A DNA stretch of 64,000 nucleotides, taken from contig NZ_VMSG01000028.1 in the NCBI RefSeq assembly GCF_007713465.1, forward strand, positions 1 through 64,000, in the 5' to 3' direction. This document shows positions 8,877 to 18,147 of the stretch, piece by piece. This DNA comes from Pseudomonas sp. H3(2019). GTDB lineage: Bacteria; Pseudomonadota; Gammaproteobacteria; Pseudomonadales; Pseudomonadaceae. The translations under genes and the position numbers were made by a program. Within the stretch, counting starts at the first letter, position 1; every line of letters starts with the position of its first letter. The notes beneath the pieces were generated by a model that was not told the DNA's origin, did not search any database, and worked only from the letters and a program-made list of their open reading frames with translations.

Positions 8877-9571
8877 TCCCACTCGGAGCGGCTGAACAGA
8901 TAGCCCTTGCCCCACACGGTTTTAATCTTGCGCGCTTCGCCGGCATGGTCGTCGAATTTGCGCCGCAGCTTGGAAATCGCCACGTCCACCGAGCGGTCGG
9001 TGCCGTTGAATTCGATGCCGCGCAAGCGTTGCAGGATCTGGTCGCGGCTGAGCACTTCGCCGGCGTGGCGAGCCAGCACCACCAACAGGTTGTATTCGCC
9101 ACTGGACAGTTCGACCAACTGCTCGCGCCAGGTCACGGTGCGCTCCGACAGATCGATGCAGAGGTTGCCCATGAGGATCCGGTCACTGGCGGTCTGCGGT
9201 TCGTTCAGGCTGCTGCGCCGCAGCAAGGTCCGCACCCGCGCCAGCAATACCCGTGGCTCGCACGGTTTGGTGACGTAATCGTCGGCCCCCATCTCCAGCC
9301 CCAGCACCTGGTCGTGACTGTCGTCGCGGGCCGTCAGCATCAGGATCGGCAGAGTCGCCGAATCGGCGCGCAGCAAGCGACAGACCTGCAGGCCATCGAG
9401 GCCCGGCAGCATCAGGTCGAGGATCACCAGATCCGGCGGATCGACCCGTGCCCGTTCGCGCACATGGTCGCCACGGCTGATCACGCTGACCTGATAGCCA
9501 TTGCGTTCAAGGTAGCTGGCAATCAATTCAGAGAGTGCGGAGTCGTCTTCGACCAGGAGGATGTTGGGCAT
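8870..9571 (-). CDS. OmpR-family response regulator (RstA/ParR-like)
   Basis: A 233-aa regulator. The receiver domain has acidic residues at 9-10, D52 in LVILDLMLPGLDG and the Lys of YVTKPCEP. The winged helix has the motifs SSGEYNLL and IKTVWGKGYLF. The start ATG 9571 (MPNILLVEDD) is chosen because the receiver fold begins there. A longer open frame upstream runs into the palindromic repeat at 9607 and is spurious. It is the first gene of a two-gene operon with its kinase, and is divergent from the RND operon 290 bp away, which is a plausible target. Confidence 0.9.
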   Translation of the reverse strand: MPNILLVEDDSALSELIASYLERNGYQVSVISRGDHVRERARVDPPDLVILDLMLPGLDGLQVCRLLRADSATLPILMLTARDDSHDQVLGLEMGADDYVTKPCEPRVLLARVRTLLRRSSLNEPQTASDRILMGNLCIDLSERTVTWREQLVELSSGEYNLLVVLARHAGEVLSRDQILQRLRGIEFNGTDRSVDVAISKLRRKFDDHAGEARKIKTVWGKGYLFSRSEWEC

Positions 9572-9606
9572 GGGTGTTTCCAGAAAGTGCAGTGGCGTTT
9601 GATACA

Positions 9607-9707
9607 CCGCCATCGCGAGCAAGCTCGCTCCCACAGGGGTTTGATGTGATCACAGATTTTGTGGATACCCCGATCAACTGTGGGAGCGAGCTTGCTCGCG
9701 ATGGCGG
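9607..9707. repeat. Inverted pair of REP elements (REPIN)
   Basis: Two 29-bp copies of the GAGCGAGCTTGCTCGCG repeat lie in perfect inverted orientation (9607-9635 and 9679-9707), separated by 43 bp. This is the REP doublet arrangement mobilised by RAYT-type transposases in fluorescent pseudomonads. No RAYT gene is in the window. Another doublet is at 26744-26833. Confidence 0.85.
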
Positions 9708-9863
9708 CCGGTCAGTCGCAAAAGGAATCAAGCGCCCAAGGATATACGCCCTCACGCACTCGCGAGTAAAACCCTTACACAATTTCACACAGCACCTACA
9801 AAGCTTCACCGCTACCCTCGTCCCCTCCCCGTAGCATGTCGGGGTCATTATTGAGGTATTCAC

Positions 9864-11021
9864 ATGTCAAAGAACCTGTTTGCGAAGCTCGGCCTGATTG
9901 CCTTGGCAATGACGCTGAGCGCGTGCGACAAGTCCTCCACTGCCGAAGAAACAGCGCCGCTGGCCACGGTGCGGATCGAAACCCTCTCAGCCCGTCCACT
10001 GTCGATCAGCAGCGAACTGAGTGGGCGGATCGCCGCGCCGCGGATCGCCGAAGTCCGCGCCCGGGTGGCCGGCGTGGTCCTGCAACGGACCTTCCGCGAA
10101 GGCAGCGACGTCAAACAGGGCGACGTGCTGTTTCGCATCGATCCGGCACCGTTCAAGGCTGATCTGGACAGCGCCCAGGCGGCGCTGCGCAAAGCCGAGG
10201 CCAACGCCTTTCAGGCGCGCTTGCAAGAGCAGCGTTACGCGCAGTTGATCGAAGGCAATGCCATCAGCGGCCAGGATTACGACAACGCCCGCGCCGCCGT
10301 CCGGCAGACCGCCGCCGATGTCGCGGCCAATCAGGCGGCTGTGCAACGGGCGAAACTGAACCTCGGTTACGCCACTGTCACCGCACCGATTTCCGGGCGG
10401 GTTGGCCGTGCCTTGGTCACCGAAGGCGCGCTGGTCGGGCAGAACGAAAGCACGCCATTAGCACTGATCCAGCAGCTGGACCCGATCCACGCCGACCTGA
10501 CCCAGTCGACCCGCGAACTCAACGAGTTGCGCCGGGCGTTTCGTGCCGGGCAGATGCAGCAGGTCGGCCAGGATCAGGCCAAAGCCACGCTGATTCAGGA
10601 CGACGGCAGTCTCTACCCATTGCCCGGCAAGCTGCTGTTCGCCGACATCAGTGTCGACCCGGGTACTGGCCAGATCATTCTGCGCAGCGAGTTCCCCAAC
10701 CCGGACCTCGACTTGCTGCCGGGCAGCTTCATCCGGGTGCGCCTGGAGCAAGCGGTGAATCAGCACGGTATCAGCGTGCCGCAACGGGCGATCCTGCGTG
10801 ACAGCGCCGGCATTGCTCAGGTGCTGTTGCTCGACGCCGACGCCCGTGTCAGCCAGCAACCGGTGCAGCTCGGCCAGGTGCAGAACGATCGCTGGATCGT
10901 CACCGGCGGCCTCAAGCCCGGCGACCGCATTGTCATCGAAGGCCTGCAGCACGCCCGTCCCGGCGAAAAAGTAGAAATCGACGACACCCCTCTTCCCCTT
11001 GCCCAGGTCACCGGGCAGTAG
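9864..11021 (+). CDS. RND efflux pump periplasmic adaptor (MexX/EmhA-like lipoprotein)
   Basis: A 385-aa membrane-fusion protein. The signal peptide ends in a lipobox, LSAC at residues 18-21, so it should be lipid-anchored to the inner membrane and span the periplasm. It has an N-terminal barrel-sandwich/biotinyl-lipoyl half (GRIAAPRIAEVRARVAGVV), a helical hairpin (about residues 95-165), the second lipoyl half (ATVTAPISGRVGRALV) and beta-barrel/membrane-proximal domains. The ATG at 9864 has GAGG upstream. The pump gene follows after 16 bp. The family exports antibiotics and toxic compounds; the substrate cannot be read from sequence. Confidence 0.92.
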   Translation: MSKNLFAKLGLIALAMTLSACDKSSTAEETAPLATVRIETLSARPLSISSELSGRIAAPRIAEVRARVAGVVLQRTFREGSDVKQGDVLFRIDPAPFKADLDSAQAALRKAEANAFQARLQEQRYAQLIEGNAISGQDYDNARAAVRQTAADVAANQAAVQRAKLNLGYATVTAPISGRVGRALVTEGALVGQNESTPLALIQQLDPIHADLTQSTRELNELRRAFRAGQMQQVGQDQAKATLIQDDGSLYPLPGKLLFADISVDPGTGQIILRSEFPNPDLDLLPGSFIRVRLEQAVNQHGISVPQRAILRDSAGIAQVLLLDADARVSQQPVQLGQVQNDRWIVTGGLKPGDRIVIEGLQHARPGEKVEIDDTPLPLAQVTGQ

Positions 11022-11037
11022 GCAGGACGCAGACTTT

Positions 11038-14000
11038 ATGCCGCAATTCTTTATCGACCGCCCGGTGTTCGCCTGGGTGGTCGCACTGTTTATCTTGTTG
11101 GCCGGTGCGCTGGCTATCCCGCAGCTGCCCGTCGCGCAGTACCCCAACGTTGCACCGCCGAAGGTCGAGATCTATGCGGTGTACCCGGGCGCCTCGGCGC
11201 AAACCATCGACGAAAGCGTGGTCAGCCTGATCGAGGGCGAGCTCAACGGTGCCGATCACCTGCTGTATTTCGAATCCCAGAGCAGCCTTGGCACCGCGAC
11301 CATCACCGCCACCTTCCAGCCCGGTACCGATCCGGAAATGGCTCAGGTCGATGTGCAAAACCGGCTCAAGGTGATCGAGTCGCGCCTGCCGCAAGCGGTG
11401 ACCCAACAAGGTTTGCAGGTCGAGAAAGTCTCGGCCGGCTTCCTGCTGCTGATCACCCTGACCTCCAGCGACGGCAAGCTCAATGACGTGGCGCTCAGCG
11501 ATTATCTGGCGCGCAACGTGATGAACGAAATCAAGCGTCTGGACGGCGTCGGCAAGGCTCAGCTGTATGGCGCCGAGCGGGCCATGCGGATCTGGATCGA
11601 CCCGCAGAAACTGATTGGTTTCAACCTGACCCCGGCCGACGTCAACGCCGCGATTGTGGCGCAGAACGCCCAGGTCTCGGCCGGCAGCATCGGCGACTTG
11701 CCGGCTCGCACCACCCAGGAAATCACCGCGACGGTGCTGGTGAAAGGTCAACTGTCGACCCCCGAAGAGTTCGCCGACATTGTGCTGCGGGCCAACCCCG
11801 ACGGCTCCACGGTGCGCGTGGGGGACGTGGCACGGGTCGAAATCGGCAGCCAGGAATACCAGTTCTCCACCCGCCTCAACGGCAAACCGTCGACAGCGGT
11901 CAGCGTGCAACTGTCGCCCGGCGCCAACGCCTTGAGCACCGCAACGCTGGTGCGCGAGAAGATGGACGAACTGGCGCGCTACTTCCCGGCCGGCGTCGAA
12001 TACAAGATTCCGTACGACACCTCGCCGTTTGTCAAAGTCTCGATCACCAAAGTGGTTTACACCCTCGGCGAGGCGATGCTGCTGGTGTTCGCGGTGATGT
12101 TCCTGTTCCTGCAGAACATCCGCTACACGCTGATCCCGACGTTGGTGGTGCCCGTGGCGTTGATGGGCACCTTTGCGACCATGTTGGCGCTGGGTTTCTC
12201 GATCAACGTACTGACCATGTTCGGCATGGTCCTGGCGATCGGCATTCTGGTCGACGACGCTATCGTCGTGGTCGAGAACGTCGAGCGGATCATGGTCAAC
12301 GAAGGCCTGTCGCCCAAAGAAGCAATGCGCAAAGCCATGAGCCAGATCACCGGGGCGATCATCGGTATTACGCTGGTGCTGGTGGCGGTGTTTATCCCGA
12401 TGGCGTTCATGCCGGGCTCGGTCGGGGTGATCTACCAGCAGTTCTCGCTGTCGATGGCCACATCGATTCTGTTTTCGGCGTTCCTGGCCCTGACACTCAC
12501 CCCGGCACTCTGCGCCACGCTGCTCAAACCGATTGCCAAAGGTGAACATCACGCCAAGGGCGGTTTCTTCGGCTGGTTCAATCAGCGCTTCGAGCAGATG
12601 ACCGAGGGTTATCAGCGCTGGGTGGTCTACGCGCTGAAACGCAGTGGTCGTTATCTGCTGGTCTATGGCGTGCTGTTGATCGGCCTGGTGTTTTGTTTCA
12701 GTCGCCTACCCTCGTCCTTCCTGCCGGTCGAAGACCAGGGCTACACCATCACCGACATTCAACTGCCACCGGGAGCCAGCAAGAACCGTACGGTGCAGGT
12801 GGTCGAGCAGATCGAAGCGCACAACGCCACTGAACCGGGTGTCGGCGACAGCACGGTGATTCTCGGCTTCAGCTTCTCCGGTAGCGGCCAGAACGCTGCC
12901 CTGGCATTCACCACGCTCAAGGATTGGTCTGAGCGCGGCAGCGATGACTCGGCGGCCTCGATTGCCGACCGCGCCAACATTGCCCTGAGCCAGATCAAGG
13001 ACGCCGTGGCCTTCTCGATACTGCCGCCTCCGGTTGACGGCCTCGGTACGTCGAGCGGTTTCGAGTTCCGCCTGCAAGACCGCGGTGGCCTGGGTCATGC
13101 CGCGTTGATGCAAGCGCGCAGTGCCTTGCTGGCGGCGGCTGAAAAAAGCCCGATCCTGATGAACGTGCGCGAAAGCGCCCTGGCTGAAGCCCCACAAGTG
13201 CAACTGATCGTGGACCGCAAACAGGCCAATGCCTTGGGCGTTTCCTTCGCCGATATCGGCAACGTGCTGTCCACCGCCGTGGGGTCGGCGTACATCAACG
13301 ACTTCCCCAATCAGGGGCGGATGCAGCGGGTGGTGGTTCAGGCCGAGGGCGACCAACGCAGCCAGGTGGCCGATTTGCTGAAGATCCATGTGCGCAACAA
13401 CGCCGGAAAAATGGTGCCGTTGTCAGCATTCGTCCAGGCCACATGGACCCAGGGCCCGGCGCAGCTCACGCGTTACAACGGTTACCCGGCCATCAGCATT
13501 TCCGGTGAGCCGGCGCCTGGTCGCAGCACCGGCGAAGCGATGGCGGAAATCGAGCGCCTGGTCGCGCAAGGCCCGGCTGGATTGGGCCAGGAATGGACCG
13601 GTTTGTCGTTGCAGGAGCGGCTGTCCGGCAGCCAGGCACCGATGCTGCTCGGCCTGTCATTGTTGATCGTGTTCCTGTGTCTGGCGGCGCTGTATGAGAG
13701 CTGGTCGATCCCGACTTCGGTGCTGCTGGTGGTGCCTCTGGGTGTGCTCGGCGCGGTGCTGGCCGTGACCTTGCGCGGGATGCCCAACGACGTGTTCTTC
13801 AAGGTCGGACTGATCACCATCATTGGTCTGTCGGCGAAAAACGCGATCCTGATCATCGAATTCGCCAAGAGCCTGTACGACGAAGGCCATGACCTGATCG
13901 ACGCCACGGTGCAAGCCGCACGCTTGCGCCTGCGGCCGATCATCATGACCTCGCTGGCGTTCATCCTTGGCGTGGTGCCGCTGGCGATAGCCACCGGTGC

Positions 14001-14136
14001 CAGCTCGGCGAGTCAGCAAGCGATCGGCACCGGCGTGATCGGCGGGATGATCACCGCGACCCTGGCGGTGGTGTTTGTGCCGGTATTTTTTGTAGTGGTG
14101 ATGAGGCTGGTCAGGAAACGCCAAGCTAAACCCTGA
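11038..14136 (+). CDS. RND multidrug efflux transporter, HAE1 family (MexY/MexB-like)
   Basis: A 1032-aa inner-membrane proton/drug antiporter with 12 TM helices and two large periplasmic loops. The proton-relay aspartates lie in GILVDDAIVVVENVER, and the TM10 Lys in GLSAKNAILIIEFAK. The stretch SSGFEFRLQDRGG resembles MexY/MexB pumps. The start ATG 11038 begins the typical MPQFFIDRPVFAWV; a 13-residue extension upstream is unlikely. It forms an operon with the adaptor and lacks an outer-membrane channel gene, so it probably borrows an OprM-like channel encoded elsewhere, as mexXY does in P. aeruginosa PAO1. Confidence 0.94.
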   Translation: MPQFFIDRPVFAWVVALFILLAGALAIPQLPVAQYPNVAPPKVEIYAVYPGASAQTIDESVVSLIEGELNGADHLLYFESQSSLGTATITATFQPGTDPEMAQVDVQNRLKVIESRLPQAVTQQGLQVEKVSAGFLLLITLTSSDGKLNDVALSDYLARNVMNEIKRLDGVGKAQLYGAERAMRIWIDPQKLIGFNLTPADVNAAIVAQNAQVSAGSIGDLPARTTQEITATVLVKGQLSTPEEFADIVLRANPDGSTVRVGDVARVEIGSQEYQFSTRLNGKPSTAVSVQLSPGANALSTATLVREKMDELARYFPAGVEYKIPYDTSPFVKVSITKVVYTLGEAMLLVFAVMFLFLQNIRYTLIPTLVVPVALMGTFATMLALGFSINVLTMFGMVLAIGILVDDAIVVVENVERIMVNEGLSPKEAMRKAMSQITGAIIGITLVLVAVFIPMAFMPGSVGVIYQQFSLSMATSILFSAFLALTLTPALCATLLKPIAKGEHHAKGGFFGWFNQRFEQMTEGYQRWVVYALKRSGRYLLVYGVLLIGLVFCFSRLPSSFLPVEDQGYTITDIQLPPGASKNRTVQVVEQIEAHNATEPGVGDSTVILGFSFSGSGQNAALAFTTLKDWSERGSDDSAASIADRANIALSQIKDAVAFSILPPPVDGLGTSSGFEFRLQDRGGLGHAALMQARSALLAAAEKSPILMNVRESALAEAPQVQLIVDRKQANALGVSFADIGNVLSTAVGSAYINDFPNQGRMQRVVVQAEGDQRSQVADLLKIHVRNNAGKMVPLSAFVQATWTQGPAQLTRYNGYPAISISGEPAPGRSTGEAMAEIERLVAQGPAGLGQEWTGLSLQERLSGSQAPMLLGLSLLIVFLCLAALYESWSIPTSVLLVVPLGVLGAVLAVTLRGMPNDVFFKVGLITIIGLSAKNAILIIEFAKSLYDEGHDLIDATVQAARLRLRPIIMTSLAFILGVVPLAIATGASSASQQAIGTGVIGGMITATLAVVFVPVFFVVVMRLVRKRQAKP

Positions 14137-14149
14137 ACCAGGCGCAACC

Positions 14150-14181
14150 TTGTGGCGAGGCAGCTTGCTCCCTCGCCACAA
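14150..14181. repeat. REP-like palindrome (variant)
   Basis: An inverted repeat TTGTGGCGAGG / CCTCGCCACAA surrounds a loop that still contains AGCTTGCT, the core of the other REP copies. It lies just after the RND pump gene and could form a 3' hairpin on its mRNA. Confidence 0.65.
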
Positions 14182-14229
14182 TGGACCGCGTTGCGCTATG
14201 GTGGTTAAAACCTGTCCTGTCGAGTGACC

Positions 14230-14871
14230 ATGCCACACCTCCTGCGCACCCACCCTCGCCTGACCGCCGCCGCCCTGCTGGGGGTAGCGGTCAGCCTTCT
14301 GGCTCCGGCCAGTTCGATCATCAGCAAAATCCTTATTGGCTGGAATGCCGGCGTCTGGACCTATCTGGTACTGATGCTCTGGCTCACCATCCGCTCACGG
14401 GCCGATGATGTAAAACGCATCGCCGAAGTCGAAGATGAAAACGCCGGCATGGTACTGCTCATCGTCTGTATCGCGGCGATTGCCAGCCTCGCCACCATCA
14501 CCCTGGAACTGGCCGGCAGCAAGGACCTGGAGACCAGCCGACGGCTATTGCATTACGGCTTCACCGGGATGACGGTGATCGGTTCGTGGTTGTTGGTCGG
14601 GGTGATCTTCAGCGTGCATTACGCCCGGCTGTTCTACACCTGGGATGGCAAGGAGCCGGCGCTGCGTTTTGCCGAAGGCCTGCTGACCCCCAACTATTGG
14701 GACTTCCTGTACTTTTCCTTCACCATCGGCGTGGCGGTGCAGACTTCCGATGTCGGGGTCGCCACCCGTGGCTTGCGCAAGATCGTGCTTGCCCAGTCGC
14801 TGATCGGTTTTTTGTTCAACACCGCTATCCTTGGCTTTTCGATCAATATCGCCGCCGGGTTGTTCAGTTGA
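14230..14871 (+). CDS. DUF1345 membrane protein
   Basis: A 213-aa protein with about five or six hydrophobic helices: N-terminal, at about 35-57, 75-95, 115-137, 160-180 and a final one at 188-210. The motif TPNYWDFLYFSFTIGVAVQT is diagnostic of DUF1345 (COG4291), inner-membrane proteins of unknown role. A GTG two codons upstream is the only other start. It is a single gene, with a REP element upstream and an AT-rich gap downstream. It probably marks the left edge of the conserved backbone before a block of accessory genes. Confidence 0.85.
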   Translation: MPHLLRTHPRLTAAALLGVAVSLLAPASSIISKILIGWNAGVWTYLVLMLWLTIRSRADDVKRIAEVEDENAGMVLLIVCIAAIASLATITLELAGSKDLETSRRLLHYGFTGMTVIGSWLLVGVIFSVHYARLFYTWDGKEPALRFAEGLLTPNYWDFLYFSFTIGVAVQTSDVGVATRGLRKIVLAQSLIGFLFNTAILGFSINIAAGLFS

Positions 14872-15084
14872 TGTAATGCCTTTCAACTAGCAGTTATATG
14901 TTTTTGAAATAACACTCCACACCTATAAAACCTCCCACTAACCAACCCTATAAAACGCCAATTGTAAACTGGTACATCTGACAGTTTACAGAATGACTCT
15001 ACTGAGCTCTGATGCGTTAATCCATAAGTTAGCGATGGTTACCTATTTGTGGATTCTTTGTTAATTGCCAGGGAGAAAGCAACC

Positions 15085-15537
15085 ATGAACGTAGCCGCAA
15101 AAAAAACCAGCACACAAGACTACTTCGACGTCACGTTGGAGGATGCCAAGCCATTCAAGGCCAGCGTGACAGGTCTGCGCAGCAGCATAAGCCCGAATCG
15201 GGGTAGAACCTGGGTAGTAGAAGCCACTGAAAAGGATAGCGATGAAAAACGCCTGCGGGTGTTTTTGATCGTGTTTTCCCAGACACTCTCTAACGGGAGT
15301 CATCCGGTTGGCGAGGACAAACAAGGTTTCGTCACCATTGAGCTCGTTGATTACACAGATCCACAAGATCTGACCAGTCAGCTGGCAGAATCAGGCAATA
15401 TAGATTTTCAACTCGATGTTGCAGGCAGCCACTTCTCAGGCGACTTTAACGCGAAGATCGAAAAGAAAGAGGTCAAGACTGTCTCCACTGTGGCGGATGG
15501 TAAATTCGATACCCTGTTAACCAGCACAAACCGATAA
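15085..15537 (+). CDS. Unknown cytosolic protein, 150 aa
   Basis: I do not recognise this protein. It has no signal peptide or TM segment and is predicted to be mostly beta-strand, with alternating polar and hydrophobic runs and no Cys. The start ATG 15085 has a strong AGGGAGAA site. The upstream 210 bp is AT-rich (CCTATAAAAC-type stretches) and probably contains its promoter. A strong hairpin terminator follows directly. Base composition is lower in GC than the flanking efflux genes, as for the next two genes, which suggests acquired DNA. A link to the autotransporter downstream is only positional. Confidence 0.7.
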   Translation: MNVAAKKTSTQDYFDVTLEDAKPFKASVTGLRSSISPNRGRTWVVEATEKDSDEKRLRVFLIVFSQTLSNGSHPVGEDKQGFVTIELVDYTDPQDLTSQLAESGNIDFQLDVAGSHFSGDFNAKIEKKEVKTVSTVADGKFDTLLTSTNR

Positions 15538-15543
15538 ACAAAA

Positions 15544-15572
15544 AAGCCCTGCTTCATATAGAAACAGGGCTT
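15544..15572. terminator. Bidirectional rho-independent terminator
   Basis: The stem AAGCCCTG / CAGGGCTT has T-runs on both sides. It separates the convergent 150-aa gene and the autotransporter gene and serves both. Confidence 0.85.
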
Positions 15573-15607
15573 TTACGATGGGGCAGCGATAAAAAATTAT
15601 TCACCCA

Positions 15608-17935
15608 TTACCACTTGAATTGAACACCTACCGTCCCGCCAATCGGCATTTCGATGTTACTGCCATTCATATACTCGACCTCGGCGTGGGCACTCCAGCG
15701 GTCCGTCAGCTTCATCGCAACCCCCGTTGCCACTTCAAAGCGCGACCCGGAGAGGTCATGGCTGAACGCATTGTCGTTGACCTTGAACTCATCGCCTTTG
15801 GAAAACTCGTGGGCCAGCGCCGCGCGGACATAAGGTTGCAGCGTGCCACCGTTGTCCAACTGCAAATTACGACCTGCGGTCACCCCGGCCTTGCCCACGA
15901 ATGACCAGGTCCGGTCGCCCTTGGCTTGCATACCGTTGTCCAGCTCATAATCCTGGCCCTGAATGAAGCCGGTCGACCAGCGAGTGAAGGGCTCGACGAA
16001 ATAGCCGTCGTTGAGTTTGATGTTGCGGCCGAACTCTACGGAGCCGCTCACCCCGGTATTACCGTAATCGCCCTTGGACTTCGTACCATCACTCATCGCA
16101 ACATCCGCCTTGTTCTCGAAGCGGTTGAGCTTGACGGTGCCATCGACGTAGTAACCGCTCGCATCATCCATCCAGGTCAGGTAGCTGCCCAGGTAGTAGC
16201 TGTCGACGGTCCCGGAAGAACCGTGGCTCAGACTGAGGTCCGACTGGCTGTAGCCGGCCATTACCCCCAGCAACCATTGACCGTCGCCCAAAGGTGCATC
16301 GACACCCAGCGCAAAGCCCTGCTGGGTTTGCCGATAGCCATCGCCGAACGCCCCGCCGACGTTGTACTTGTTGCCGTACACGCGGCTCCAGGGGCCCGAC
16401 TTCCGGGTATTGAAACGCACTTCCCCAATGCGCGTACGCAACGAAGCGTCTTCGCCGTACAACACGGTGAGCGGCGCGCCAAACAAGGCGCTGACGACCT
16501 GAGTGGAAGGGCTGACCGTACGCTTGGTCGGATCGAGGAACCAGTCTTTGCCGGCCGCATCCTGACTCAACCCGTAGGAATACGTACCCAGATCGACCGC
16601 GCCATCGGCATTGGCCAGCGAAAACCGGGCATCGCCACCTTGCGTGTGCACCACGGTGATCGGCTGGCCACTGGCCGGATCGACACCGCTGCTGGTGACC
16701 AGCAGTTGATGGTTACCGCTGGCGATGCCGGTGACGTTCAACACATCGCTCTGGTGCGTGTTGAAGTTGACGCCCATGACAAACAGGCCCGTGCCCGACA
16801 AGTCCTTCACATCCAGTTGATAGTAGGCATCCTCGGCACCGAACCGGACGGTGCCACCGTCCAGCATGTCCAGGTGACCGACCTGGCTGTTGCCGGTGAG
16901 GTTCCATTCGGATTGATGATCGATGCCAACGGCGGCGACGTTCTCCATGCGCCCGGTCAACAGAGAACCTTGTTGTAACCGAACATTCGCCGTGCTGCCT
17001 GACTCGGCGATCACGTCACCGGTGAGCGAGGCGTGGTTGAAGTTCAGGTTGGCGGTGCTGTTGCCGGCCACCTGAACATTACCGTTCAGTGCGCTATGAC
17101 CAACGCTCATGTTGACCGACGCCGCCCCGAGCACGTCCAGAATCGTGCCATTGCCACCCGTGAGGGTCGAGCCGTTGAGGACATGAATATCAGTGGTGGT
17201 GTCGCCCGTTCCGGCATTGTCTACAACGATTGCTGCGCCGGTCTTGCCTTCCACACTCGAGTTGTCCAGCACCAGTTGGCTGCCTGTGCCAGGCACTTCA
17301 ACCTTGACCATTACACCGTTCTGGCCACCGATGATGTGAGAACCGTTGCTGGCTGAAGCGGTGCCGCTAAAGAGAGTCAGTCCAGTGCTCGTAGCGCCGG
17401 TCCCTTCAACCGTTGAGTTCGAAAGCGTGAGCGTACTGAAGGCGGTGACCCGCGCGCCGAGCGTCTGCCCGGTAACGCGGCTCCCTGTGACGGTGGCAGT
17501 AGAGCCTGTAGAGGTGCCCTGATCGTGGGCAACTTGCAAGCCCGTATTAATGCTGGAGATCGTGCTATCGGTAATGGTCGCGGTGCTGTTGACCAGTTCC
17601 ACTGCGCCCCGACCACCATTGCCGTTTACTGTGGCGTTGTCGAGATTTACGTGGGAGCCGTTCTCAGCGGAAATTTGCCGAGTAGTCCCCCCGTTGACAT
17701 TGACCGTCGATTGCAAGGCGTTAATGTCAAGCGCCTCGGAGCCATTGACGTTCAGTACCGAGTTACGTGACAGGGACCACGCTTGCGCACCCTCTGACGG
17801 AATAACAGTCCAGTTCTCCTCCACCAGATCCCGTGCGTCGGCATCGACGGCCACGAGTGAAATCATGGCCAATGAAGGCGCGCCCAATGCAATGACAATG
17901 GGTTTCAAATGGAACCGATACTTCTGCAATATCAT
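15608..17935 (-). CDS. Autotransporter with pertactin-like passenger and outer-membrane beta-barrel
   Basis: A 775-aa type Va secreted protein. A signal peptide (about residues 1-32, ending ADA) is followed by a passenger of about 430 residues rich in N, G, S and T with irregular beta-helix repeats (VNGNGG, STVEGTG, GSHIIGG), a pertactin-type linker region (DVLNVTGIASGNHQLLV) and a C-terminal barrel of about 270 residues ending in the aromatic signature VQFKW. No protease triad or RGD motif is visible, so it is more likely an adhesin or structural passenger than an enzyme. The ATG at 17935 is preferred to a TTG 27 bp upstream. It is monocistronic. Confidence 0.88.
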   Translation of the reverse strand: MILQKYRFHLKPIVIALGAPSLAMISLVAVDADARDLVEENWTVIPSEGAQAWSLSRNSVLNVNGSEALDINALQSTVNVNGGTTRQISAENGSHVNLDNATVNGNGGRGAVELVNSTATITDSTISSINTGLQVAHDQGTSTGSTATVTGSRVTGQTLGARVTAFSTLTLSNSTVEGTGATSTGLTLFSGTASASNGSHIIGGQNGVMVKVEVPGTGSQLVLDNSSVEGKTGAAIVVDNAGTGDTTTDIHVLNGSTLTGGNGTILDVLGAASVNMSVGHSALNGNVQVAGNSTANLNFNHASLTGDVIAESGSTANVRLQQGSLLTGRMENVAAVGIDHQSEWNLTGNSQVGHLDMLDGGTVRFGAEDAYYQLDVKDLSGTGLFVMGVNFNTHQSDVLNVTGIASGNHQLLVTSSGVDPASGQPITVVHTQGGDARFSLANADGAVDLGTYSYGLSQDAAGKDWFLDPTKRTVSPSTQVVSALFGAPLTVLYGEDASLRTRIGEVRFNTRKSGPWSRVYGNKYNVGGAFGDGYRQTQQGFALGVDAPLGDGQWLLGVMAGYSQSDLSLSHGSSGTVDSYYLGSYLTWMDDASGYYVDGTVKLNRFENKADVAMSDGTKSKGDYGNTGVSGSVEFGRNIKLNDGYFVEPFTRWSTGFIQGQDYELDNGMQAKGDRTWSFVGKAGVTAGRNLQLDNGGTLQPYVRAALAHEFSKGDEFKVNDNAFSHDLSGSRFEVATGVAMKLTDRWSAHAEVEYMNGSNIEMPIGGTVGVQFKW

Positions 17936-18085
17936 GAGATATCTACCTAGTGTATTTTTCAAACCTTACGATTGAATGATTCGGTGGAAGAGCCCACCCA
18001 AGAAGAGCCGGCAGACTACGGATACAATCGCCAATCGTATGTAGGAATATTCTTCTTCCTCTATGGAATTCGTCTTTTCACTCTT

Positions 18086-18112
18086 GAAAAAAAGGGCGGC
18101 TTTATCCGCCCT
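18086..18112 (-). terminator. Rho-independent terminator of the 678-aa gene
   Basis: On the minus strand the stem GGGCGG / CCGCCC with loop ATAAAG is followed by seven T. It lies about 36 bp after the stop of the gene at 18148-20184. Confidence 0.85.
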
Positions 18113-18147
18113 CAGAAGCATTGAATCAATCAACTGCGACGGTCGCG

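Noticed and set aside
11008..12552. 514-codon open frame antisense to the RND transporter gene
   Set aside because: It is antisense to a well-supported pump gene, His/Gln/Arg-rich with no family features; high-GC genes commonly leave such open antisense frames.
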